Positions 45,741 through 55,960 of a stretch of DNA of 64,000 nt are shown here, piece after piece. Each line of letters starts with the position of its first letter. Within the stretch, counting starts at the first letter, position 1. The position numbers were made by a program, and so were the translations under genes. The notes below the pieces were generated by a model. The model was not told the origin of the DNA. It searched no databases and saw only the letters and a program-made list of their open reading frames with translations. Source of the stretch: Dipteronia dyeriana (taxonomy: Eukaryota; Streptophyta; Magnoliopsida; Sapindales; Sapindaceae); NCBI GenBank assembly GCA_032871835.1, contig CM065301.1:33736405-33800404 (forward strand), read 5' to 3'.

Positions 45741-48589
45741 TGAAAATAATATGTACAAGGTTATACTAAACAACCTAGAGGGGGGGGGGGGGTGAATAGG
45801 TTGTCTCTCATTTTTGACAAATCTTTCCAGATTAGTAACAAAACCTTGATCAGCATACAAATTAACATTCAACATGATTGTTATGAGAAAACAATATATT
45901 CATGTATGCTCAAATCTCCACTCATAGTCTACAAAACATACAACAAGAATCAATGTATCTTATGAACAAATATATTCAATGTAGACAAACTTCCATAAGT
46001 TGTACTTAGAGTATTACAATGTGGTACTTTACAACTTGAATGGAATATCACAAGATACAAAGTTATCTAACATACACAAACAATATTGTGAAAGGAAGTC
46101 AACTTACATGTAAAGTTCTATCCACATTATTTAAATAACAATTATCAATATAAGAGAGATAAGGATAGAGAAAAGTTGACACAAGATATAACGTGGTAAA
46201 CCTCCAAAGAGGAAACATCCACGGGTTAGCAACCACCGGTAAACAAAATCCACTAGTAGATAAGAAAATTACAATATATCAAGTGACCCCTTCACCTAGA
46301 AACTACCCACCTATCCGACTCATGAAGATGTCACCCTCATGCTCAACAATCTGAGGCCTCACACCTCTTGTCAAAACTTTCTCGCTCACCCTTCTAGATC
46401 CTTACGACCCAAGGCAAGAGTTCTTGCACAACTATCCGAGTCCTCCCGACTCTAGTCAAGACTTCCTCACTCACCTATCTGGATCATCTCGACCCTATAC
46501 AAGACTTCTTGCTCGACTATCCGTGTCCTCCCGACTCTAGCCACGACTTCCTTGCTTGACAATCCAACGTCTCACACCTCTTGTCAAGAGTTACCTGCTC
46601 AACAACATAGGTCTCACACCTATTGTCAAGAATTCTTTCTCACAAGGCATCTAAGTGATCATGAATGCAAAACGCAAACAATCACGCAACATAGAATAAG
46701 ATGATCAACAAATTATATGGAAACTAGAATTAATCAATGAGCACACAAAGTATATTTTTCTAGTTTATAATTCAAAAGTGACACAACACAAGAGTATGGA
46801 TGAGCATATGAAACGTACGGATTAGGTACAATCCATGAAGATCTAGACATAGACAATAAAGTTCAAAAAACCAGATTGTCTAGATCTTATGCATGAATGA
46901 AAATCTAGAGCATGCCAAATTTCCAAACACACACTTTAAACCTAGATTTTATTCATGTTGCTAAAGCTTGAAATAAACATGTTCATGAAGTACATATTCA
47001 AGACTTTAGTACTAACACAAAAATGCTAGAAACACAAGATATGATCAATCAAATCTCTAGCAATCATTTAGAGCATATATTCACAAAATAGTCAATTAAA
47101 CTCTAATAGACTCTAAATATGTAATCAAATGTGCTAATCCTATATCTATTCAACAAATGAGTTCTACCACATGATAAGACTATTAATCATGAAAATAAAG
47201 TCAATCAAAGAAAAAGTAGTCCTAGATAAGATGCTAGCACAATACAACTCACAATCATGTGAAAACATAGGTTAGATTGAAACCTAACTCACAATCAAGT
47301 TTATAATTAAGCACAACTAGCATTTAATTGAAGATCAGTCACTCATCAACATATTTTCAAGTCAAATACACATAATTAGGAAGAAGACCCAAGGTATTTG
47401 AACATTAGAATCAATGAAATCAAAAGATAAACAAATACCTTGACAATTTCGAGCACAGTAACAAAAATGGTGCAATCCACCAGAAAACATAAAAAAATGA
47501 CTTCAAGATTGCTTGGAAATGATAGAGGACTTAAATACAAAACTTCTCCAACTTGAATAACTCAAATCGGTTAAGAAATGAGAGAGATATGGTGATTCAA
47601 ATTTGAGAGAAAAAACCTGGAAATTTTCTGCACTACATTTTCTTCTTCCTTGAAATCAAATGAGAGAGAGAAGAGATATATAAAGGAGAGGGAAGAGATA
47701 TATGTGAAAAGACCAAAGCTACCCCTTTAACATGCTTTCCTAAGATGGCGCGTGGGCATCTCGGGGCAGCAAGGATTTGCAGCCGAGATGGCCACGCGCC
47801 ATCTTGGGGTTGCACCTCTTGTTGGCCTTTGGCCAAGGTGCAACTCCCTTGCACTCCTCTCGCGTTCTTCGACCGTTGTCCGGCCTCTGAACTCGGAATT
47901 CAAATCGTTTGCAGACTACAAACCTTAACTCTCTCACAAACATGGAAATATAAGATACTCAACCCAAAAAATAAGATTTCGACTCGATATATGAAGATGA
48001 AGACAATGTATGCAACATGACTTGAAAGTATCATAACTTTTGACTCGGAACTTGAAATTAATAGTATGAGTAACCGAAATGACCGGAACTCAATCAAGAA
48101 TGTTTTAATACTAAAATCAAGTTCAATATCCATGTTATACAAACATATAAACAAACAAACACATTTCACACAAGAATGCAAACTACGTAGAGATAGTTTC
48201 CAATCATGCATTTTCCAAAACATGTTATTTCCATACCAATACATGATCATTCAACTTCAAGTGTGTGAATATGCTATACATGGTGCATAATGATGCAGGG
48301 ACACATATGAATGAATTTTTATGTGTGTGCCTATAATGGTGCACAACGATGCAGGGACACAAATGTATGAATTGTGTGTGTGTGCCTTAGCCTTGAAAGA
48401 GAAAAGAAAGGTCTTAATATACCTTTGTAGAATCATGAAGCACTTTTCCCTTTGAAGACTTGAACTTTCTTGAATAGTTGTCATTTCTTCTTTGAAGTTT
48501 GAATCATCATGAATCCTAGACAACTAAACAATACAAAGGAAATGTTGTTTTGATATAGAATAATGCCAACATAACTCACAAACCTAACA
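45741..48589 (-). repeat. 5' LTR of A2 (2849 bp, labelled A3)
   Basis: Nearly identical in layout to 39260-42062. Differences include a shorter G run (45780-45792), GCGCGT for CACGTG in the palindrome block, and a local duplication of about 55-60 bases at 48290-48360. TATA on the minus strand at 47674-47684; conserved box at about 46190-46230. Confidence 0.9.
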
Positions 48590-49400
48590 ATGGCATGCTT
48601 AATATGGTTAATGATAGCATTGTTAGCGTGTTCTATCATGATTATATGGATAGTGCTACCTTTCTTGATGCTTTGGTGGACATAAGGGATATTATGTTTA
48701 GGATTAATTTGGAGAACATCAATAAGTTCATTGAATTACCTAATGATATTGAGTCAGATTTTTTAGATGTTGATGTAGTTGGCAATCTCAATATCATGGG
48801 TCAAATACTTTGTGATGATAAATCGTTTGAGTGGAAGAATAGAGCTTATATTAGTCAATGAGATTTGACTAAGGTGAGTGCTTTTTGGCACCTCTTTACT
48901 TGTACTAATCTTGTGGATCTTCTAATGCTACTGAACTGAACAAAGAGAAAATTAAGAGTGTCCATGTCTTAGTGACTAATCGACCTATAAATCTTGGAGA
49001 AATTCTTATGTCGTACATAGATAGCACAGCTCTAACAACTAGGTTGGATAAAAAATTGGCACTACCCTGTTTTATCTCTCAATAGTGTTTAGCTCATGGT
49101 GTGAAAACACTTGAAGATGATGTGATTTTACCTTCTCTTGAAAAATATAGTGCTAGGCGTGTACCTTACATGTCATAAAAAACAAAAGGAATGCTTATGA
49201 TACACTAGGACATTTTAGTGAATCTCATGGTACAAGCCATGTGGTAAGCACAAGTCAACTTCCGGAGTGGGCTACTCAATTGATGGAAAAGCTTGACGAA
49301 CTTAGTGCTAGGGTTGTTCAACAAGATGCAACAAGGAGTTGGAGGATCAACTTGCTACAAGCTCAAGATCATCTCTAAACCATTATGTGAGGACAACAAA
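48590..49400 (+). pseudogene. split transposon ORF, right piece (PF20167-like)
   Basis: The frame opens at 48595 in phase with 39206-39259 and runs 88 codons with VSVFYHDYMD, INKFIELP and FEWKNRAYIS to a TGA at 48859, a likely Trp-to-stop change. Homology continues through DLTKVSAFWHLFTCTNLVD, then in another frame TNRPINLGEILMSYID and a C-terminal part with QLMEKLDELSARVVQQD (about 49278-49328). From memory this pattern (FY, INxFLxLP, W, NLxE, RPINxGxI) fits the putative plant transposon protein domain PF20167 carried by plant LTR elements. It is the coding part of the element whose polypurine tract and LTR follow at 49910. The family call is moderate. Confidence 0.6.
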
Positions 49401-49909
49401 GCGCACTTAGTTCTTTGGTGAAGCAAGTGGCTAGTATTATTGCTTTGAGGTACATCTCTTATCCTTTTGGCATAATTTCATGTCAAAAGGGGGAGAAATT
49501 AAGTGGATAGCTTACTTGATTTCTGGTATGTTTTTGTTGTAATAATATATTTTTACTGTAATAACTTGAACTTTATTATGGCATGTAGGCATGTAACACT
49601 TTTATTTGTTTGAGACTATTTGTGAATGGCATGTATTAATGGGGAGATACATGATTCATGATTCATGGATCTTATTGCTCATTTCTTTCCGTATTATTGT
49701 ATTGCCATATTTTTGTTCTCTCTTCAATATGCTTTGTGCTTTAAGGTGATTTTAGGTTGCTACAAGAGAAGATAAAGAAGAAGTTCAAGTTTTTGTTGAA
49801 GATTAGTCTTTAGGAAACAACTCATTGTAATGTGAGGAAGTTATTTTGTGACCAATCTTCATTTTGTATGTTTTTAGTATATATAGAGGTGTTTTGACAT
49901 GGAATTTGT
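49401..49909 (+). other. 3' spacer before the A4 LTR
   Basis: Non-coding, with a polypurine motif at about 49484-49497 and sequence similar to the A2 spacer read in reverse (for example 49640-49870 with 42080-42400). No gene seen. Confidence 0.7.
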
Positions 49910-49922
49910 CAAAGAGGGAGAT
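49910..49922 (+). promoter_or_regulatory. polypurine tract before the A4 LTR
   Basis: CAAAGAGGGAGAT adjoining the LTR start. Confidence 0.85.
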
Positions 49923-50629
49923 TGTTAGGTTTTAGGTTTGTGTTGGCATTAATTCCATAACAAAACACCTATACATATACATGTATTGGTTTAGCTATCT
50001 TTAGTTGATGATGATTCAAGCTTTGAAGAAGACATGACAACTATTCAAGCAAGTTCAAGTCTTCAAAGAGAAAAGTGCTTCATTATTCTACAAAAGGTAT
50101 ATCAAGACCTCTTTTCTCTTACAAGGCTTAGACACACACACACAATGCATCCATATGTGTCCCTACATCATTGTGCTCATTTTGTATAACACATTCACAC
50201 ACTTCATATTAAATGCACATGCATTGGTGTAGAATTGACTATTTGTGAAAAATGCATGTTCGTGAACTATGTCCAAATGATAAACATTCTTGTGTGAAAT
50301 GTGTTTGTATGTTTACATGTTTGTATAACATAGATCTTGAACTTGATTTTAGTCTTAAATTTTTTCATGATTGAGTTCCGGACATTTCGGTTACTCATAC
50401 ACTTGATTTCGAGTTCTAAGTCAAAAGTTATGAAACTTTATAGTCATATTGCAAGCATTGTCTTCGTCTTCATGTATCATGTCGAATTCTTATTTTCTTG
50501 GTTGAGTTTCATATTATTCCATATTCATGAGAGAGTCTCAGTTTGTAATCCACAAACGGATTCAAATTCGGAGTTTGGAGGCCGAAGAACGGTTGAAGAA
50601 CGCTGGAGGAGCACGAGGGAAAGTTGCAA

Positions 50630-50725
50630 TGGCCGAAAGGCCATCTTAGGGCACCTACCCAAATGGCGCATGACCATCTTGGGCTTGACACCTTTCTGCC
50701 CTCGAGATGGTCACGTGCCATCTCG
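50630..50725 (+). repeat. palindrome cluster in the A4 LTR
   Basis: Three inverted repeats: ATGGCC/GGCCAT around GAAA; CCCAAATGG with CCATCTTGGG (one-base bulge); CGAGATGG/CCATCTCG around TCACGTG. Positions correspond to the A1 block, with changes on both arms. Confidence 0.75.
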
Positions 50726-51689
50726 GAAGGCACTAAGCAAGGGGCCCTTTTGGTCTTTTAACACATCTTTCTTCCCTCTCTTCATTTCATTCTAAGAAGA
50801 GATTTAAAAAATAAGTGCAGAATTTTCTCTCAACATTTTCTCAACTTCCAAACACTCTATCTTCTTCATTTGAGCTCCGATTTGAGTGATCCAAAGTTGA
50901 GAGTGTTCATCAATCATTCTTCTATCTTTTATAAGAAGGTTTGAGGAGTTTTTTGTTGCTGTTTTTGGAGGTTATTCTCATAAAAACGGGACTGCATAAT
51001 GTTTACTAAGGTATTGATTTTCTTCTTGAGTTTTGTTTCAAAACTTGATCAATTGCCTTCGGTTATCTTCTTCAATGAATGTATGTATATCGTGATTATT
51101 TAATTTTATTTTTGAACTCTTTTGAAGCTAGATCAATTTTAATTGAAATCTCAAATGTTGAGTTTGGTTTGGAATTTACCTATGATGATTGAGATTGTAT
51201 TGTGCTAGCCTTGCATATAGGACTATTTTGTGATCTTTGATTGATTGATTTCTATGAAAAATAGTCTATACATGCGTTAGGGTTATATTGATCAAATTTC
51301 ATGATATAACACGTGTTTGTATTCTTAGAGCTATTCTTAGATTTGAATGAATTCTATAAATATAACAGGCTCTAGGATTTAAGCTAGAAATCTAAGTGAC
51401 TTTGTCAATTGATTTTAAGCATGGTTTTTTTTGTGTTGTAACTAAAACTTTGAATTTGAGCTAAGTGTACGTATCTTGAGATTCAAGTTTTAGATTCATA
51501 AATGTATCTAGATTCTAAATGATTTTGAATATTTCTTACATGATCTAGATTTATCATTCAAGCATTTTGACTAGACTATATTTGTTTATGTATATTCATG
51601 CTTAAGTCTAGTTTCCATAGAATTTGTTTATCATCATTTTCTATGTTGCATGCTTGTTTTCATTTCGCATTCATGACCACCTAGTTACA

Positions 51690-51960
51690 TTGTGAAGAGG
51701 TTGAAAGTCTCATTCCTTTGAGTGATTCTTTGGATTGAGCATTGGAAGTCACATTCCTTAGAGTGATTCTTTTGTTTGTGCATTGGAAGTCACATGTCTT
51801 AGAGTGATTCTTTGACTTGTGCATTCGAAGTCTCATTTGGAGAGTGAATCTTCAGATTGAGCATTGGAAGTCTCATTTGGAGAGGAATCTTCAAGTTGAG
51901 CCTTGGAAGTCACATTTTGGAGAGTGAATATTTGATTTGTGCAAGGTGGCATCACTTTCT
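51690..51960 (+). repeat. tandem array in the 3' part of the A4 LTR
   Basis: Five to six units of about 42-44 bp around TTGGAAGTC and GAGTGA(A/T)TCTT. Same location as the A1 array but a different unit. Confidence 0.75.
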
Positions 51961-52443
51961 TAATGTAGGATAGGAGGGTATATTTTTAGGTGAAGAGGTC
52001 ACTTGAGAGATCGTACTCTTTTATCTACTTATGGATTGTGTTTGCTGGTGGTTATGGAATCAACTCGTGGATGTTTCCTCTTTGGAGGCTTACCACATAA
52101 AAATCTTATGTCAAATTCTCTCTATCTCTGTCTCTCGTATATGTATGTGTAATTGATATATTGTGTATAGTCATATTTGTGGTTGACTTCCTTATTATAT
52201 ATTGTTTGTGTATGTTAGAGTCAAATGAGATTGTATCACATATTAATTGTTAACTACATTGTTTTCAATTAATTAAGCACTCCATTATCTAATTGATTAT
52301 GCTTGTGTGATTAATAATATTATGATACAAGCTATTTAAAGGGACAAACTTAAGTTTATTTCAAGGGATTGAAAAGGTGTCCTAACCTATTCACCCGCCT
52401 CTAGGTTAGCTTACGGTAAATTAACAGTGTTCGTATTTTCATT

Positions 52444-52455
52444 TGGTGTCAGAGC
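52444..52455 (+). promoter_or_regulatory. primer-binding site of A4
   Basis: TGGTGTCAGAGC, one mismatch, two bases after the LTR. Confidence 0.88.
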
Positions 52456-52484
52456 AGGACACTAGATTGCACTTAGCAAGCATC

Positions 52485-53209
52485 ATGGGTGATACATTCA
52501 CAGTAGATTTGTTGAAGCTTTGGAGCTGTGGGACTATAAGATGACATTATGGTGGAAGGAGCCTCAAATACTATACCACATTTGCTTTGAGGTATTAACT
52601 ATGGGTTTTGGGAGTTAAGGATGAAAGCTTACATCCGCTCAATTGATGAAAGAGCATGGATGGTTGTTGAAGAAGGTTATAGTCCACCTACCAGGGTTCT
52701 AGAAGATGGAACCAAAATACTCATGCCTAGAAGTGAATGGACAACGAATGAATTTGAGGTTACTAAGTGGTACCATCGTACTATGAATGCAATTTTTGGT
52801 GGTGTGGATAGGCACCAGTTCTCCTACATACAAAATCTTGAATCCACCAAGGAGGCTTGAGACACACTTCAAGTCACCAATGAAGGTACATTAACGGTGA
52901 GAAAGTCTAGACTTCCAATGTTGACATCACAATTCGAAGGTTTACATATCAGTGATGATGACAAGTTCAAAGATTTCCAATTCCATCTTCTTAACATTGC
53001 TAACCAATATCAAGCACTTGGAGTACCTATCTCAAGAGAGCGTTTGAATTTGAAAATCCTTAGGTCTTTTCTTAAGAGATTCAAGGCAAAGGTAATGGCC
53101 AATAAGGAAAGCAAGGATGTGGATAGTATGAATATTGATAAGTTGCTTGGGTCGCTCCAAACCTATGAGATGTGCTTGAAGCCAAAGTCTAAGAGTAGGC
53201 AAAACATTA
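52485..53209 (+). pseudogene. gag fragment (A4)
   Basis: N-terminal UBN2-type gag. The ATG at 52485 opens MGDTFTVDLLK, but the first 45 codons hold stops and shifts. The readable core runs from 52621 (YIRSIDERAWMVVEEG) through NEFEVTKW and FSYIQNLESTKEA to a TGA at 52858 replacing the conserved Trp of EAWDTL. It resumes in the same frame with LTSQFEGLHISDDDKFKDF and ends with SLQTYEMCLKPKSKS. At about 53209 it passes without a break into a family D LTR, so zinc knuckle and pol are lost. The protein would form the element particle. Confidence 0.87.
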
Positions 53210-54334
53210 AATTATTATCTAGGAATTTAAGAATGTAACTAAGTACAATTCCTAGATATCAAAGTCTAAATTAATGCTCATAAAGATTAAACTAGATATA
53301 GACATGCAATCCTAAATCTAGTTATCAAATAAAGCCATTTCAACAAATGTTGTCATTAATCATGGCAAGGTTACTAAATGCAATCAAAATGACCTAATTA
53401 GCTAGCAGGCAAATAGGTCCTAAATGCTAGCTATCAACAAGTAAACCAAATCATGTTATAACTCATCAATAAATGCATTCAACACAAGATTTTAACAATT
53501 CATATGCATAAAAATGAATTCTTGAACAATAAGAACAATATACAAAGATGATATGTTTTTCTTACTTACCAAGTCGAGATTGATGAAGAACCATGTGTGA
53601 TTGATGCAATGGATGCATAGGTTTTGGGTTTAGTGAGTCAACGAACAAAGCTTAACGCTTTCTCTCTCTAATGAAGGTTCTCTCTAACTAAAAATGTGTT
53701 CATTGAGCTATGAAAACGAGTTAGGGAAGAAGAGAACATATACATAGAAGGCCTAGACAAAATGACATCGTTTTGATAACAAAATGCCCAGATTCGCATA
53801 GTGCGTGGGTACCTACCCGTACATTCCTGCGTACAGTCATGCAAGTGTCCGCGTATTAACCTGACACCGAGACTAAGAAACAGTCACCAAGCCAATGCGC
53901 GGGTATCACGCGGGTAGCCTATCTGCACACTAACAAACACAGTAGAGACTACAATGGTCTCTCATTGCACTAAAAACAGCACACCATCATGTACGTGTGG
54001 ACGTATCCAATCAAGCAACGGAATACGAATTGAACACGCAGTAAACACACTTAAAACTAAGAATGAAATTCATGATGACACATGGAACAACTCAAACACA
54101 TGTAAGTTTGTGTGTGTACAAAAACAAATGCATGTCAACGTAAATGCATATATATGAAATGTGAGTGTGTGCAACTAAATCTCTTCAATAAAAAATAAGC
54201 ACAAGTGAACTACCTCTTGAAGCTCACTTGGATCTTGGACGTTTGCCATTAAAAGCCTAAGCTACCCATTACATATTGAATCCCCAATGTGATTTGTCAT
54301 GAAATAAGCCAATCATAAAATTGAGGTTCTTACA
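53210..54334 (-). repeat. 3' LTR of D5, truncated
   Basis: Family D LTR on the minus strand, from its outer start TGTAAGAACC (54334) to a truncation at about 53210. The same bases run on without a break at 60299 in the other LTR of D5. It contains the palindrome CAAAATGACATCGTTTTG (53758-53775) and a GC-rich block (53790-53940). Confidence 0.87.
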
Positions 54335-54335
54335 A

Positions 54336-54347
54336 TCTCCCTATTTG
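54336..54347 (-). promoter_or_regulatory. polypurine tract of D5
   Basis: The minus strand reads CAAATAGGGAGAT, slightly degraded, next to the LTR end. Confidence 0.8.
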
Positions 54348-55590
54348 ACTATTTCATGACAAAATAACCACTCACAAAGCAATACTAACAATATAAAAAA
54401 ATAATATAGTTATCATCCATGAGAGTCCATATTACGTTACAAAAAGAGATACCTTATATTCTAAGTCTTCAAGGTCTTTAATCTTTTCGAGATCATCATA
54501 CTAACACACAATAGCAAGAAAGCACTTTCCAAGAATAAGTGCATGTGAGGTGAACAAATATAAAAAGCAGATGCATTCAATAAAGCAATAAAAACAAATG
54601 CATGTGCAATGCTCCCTCTAAATGGGTTACTCTCTCATGATCTCTCCCCAAAACATAACCCTTGCTTCCCCTATATTTCTCAAGACTTCTCCCCATTTTT
54701 GTCATGAGATAAGCAAATGAGCTCCTCCTACCAGGTTGCTTTAGTAAAGAGAGCTATTATCATAATTATGATGCATAATCTTATAAAAAAACTTTATGCA
54801 ACATAAGTAATTGAGATAGATTCAAGGAGGTTGATTTAAGAAAAAAATGTGTGACAAGGATGCTTTACAAGCAAGACATGTTGCATTCAAATACAAAACA
54901 AATGGTATTTGGCAAAGCAAACATCAAAAGGGTTTCCAAAAGAATTCAAACCAATTTGTACCCTTTTGTCATAAGCAAACAAGATATAGTTTCAAAATTT
55001 TAAAAGTAAAGCAAATATATCAATCCTTAAAGGTAATTTAAGACATGAACGACCATTGCACCGTTTTTTATTTTTCTGGATAATTATCCATATGATAGTA
55101 GTCTTGTTTCACCATTTAGAAAAAAAAGAAGACTAATTTGGATATAAAATCCTTATTAATTACATGGATACAAGATCCTTATTGATAAGCCTTCTCATTT
55201 GCACTCACACACATTTGCATTAAAGTAGTCAAACTCAATTCATATATATCATTTTAAGCATGTCATAATAAGCAAGTTCACATGTCATGGAGCTAAATTA
55301 TAGGTCAACCAATTGTACTTTCCAATTAAATCTCCTAGTCCAAAAATGCACGTTTGAACATAAATATGACATGGATTGAAAACAAAGCAATGGTGCACAC
55401 TTATTAAGGAAAAACATATAAGCATATATGTGCAACCAAGAATCTCAATCAATTATCAAAAGAGAATAAAATAAATCAACTTTTTGCACATAGCAAATCA
55501 TGCAAGTTCGCTCTTTTTGCTTGAGCTCCCCAAATGGGGTCAATTCCAACCAATTCAATGAGAGACATGAATTCCTATAGACTTACCAAG
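54348..55590 (-). other. 3' spacer of D5
   Basis: Non-coding, colinear with the D1 spacer (36300-37465) in reverse. Polypurine motifs lie at about 54608-54616, 54643-54650 and 54690-54697. The ORF at 54847-55041 is antisense to the element and not a gene. Confidence 0.75.
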
Positions 55591-55960
55591 TCCAAAAGAC
55601 CTAGTCGCATCTACGGGTTTCTTATAGGCACTAAGGCAAACGGGTTCATTCTTTCTAATCCACCTAGGTTCCACATTTCATATTTAGTGGTCATAAACAA
55701 ATTTTGAAAAACCCTAGGTTCATGGAAAATTGCCCTTTTTTCAACCGTTTTTCTTTAACACTCTCTAATATACACCACTTAATGTATTTAAAGCAATTTG
55801 GTCATAAATGACCAATCATACCACAAATTTACAAGTAGGTATAAAGTAAGAATTTATACCATTGCATTGTAATCTCATCGAGGCATCGCCGTATTGATGA
55901 GGTTGTCTTTGATGATGCACCGGTTGGCTTCTTCTTGGAACTTGAGCTGATTGGTGACAT
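55575..55960 (-). pseudogene. gag second zinc knuckle and RNase H tail (D5)
   Basis: Downstream of C4 in element sense. A degraded zinc-knuckle region lies near 55840-55790 (TCKFCGMIGHL in one frame, then a stop where Arg is expected, then PNC), matching the knuckle of B and E. After about 170 bases the sequence passes to KPVDATRSFGLGKSIG (about 55620-55575), which matches the RNase H C-terminus. Everything between gag and that tail is missing. This is a second, separately placed deletion compared with D1. Confidence 0.72.

Larger units (their letters stand above)
39260..48589 (-). mobile_element. element A2: complete non-autonomous family A element, 9330 bp
   Basis: Complete on the minus strand: 5' LTR (48589-45741), perfect PBS (45738-45727), a 3.7-kb internal region without any gag knuckle, protease, integrase, RT or RNase H, polypurine tract (42076-42064) and 3' LTR (42062-39260). 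The flanks taggc and atggc are an imperfect duplication (3 of 5 match). LTR and spacer homology with A1 marks A1-type elements as probable enzyme donors. It fits the LARD concept of large pol-less LTR elements, but with a copia relative. Confidence 0.87.
49923..52441 (+). repeat. family A LTR with internal sequence on both sides (A4, 2519 bp)
   Basis: Starts TGTTAGGTTT after a polypurine tract (as a 3' LTR) and ends TATTTTCA before a PBS and gag (as a 5' LTR). It contains palindromes (50630-50645, 50658-50683, and CGAGATGG/CCATCTCG around CACGTG at 50703-50725), a 42-44-bp tandem array (about 51690-51960) and the conserved box (52068-52100). Confidence 0.87.

Noticed and set aside
47745..48020. 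An ORF repeated at 41283-41483 with similar peptide
   Set aside because: It arises from the GC-rich palindrome block of two LTRs of one element, so repetition is not independent evidence of coding.
51690..51960. CRISPR-like regular repeats
   Set aside because: Units are contiguous, degenerate tandem repeats without unique spacers, inside a plant LTR.
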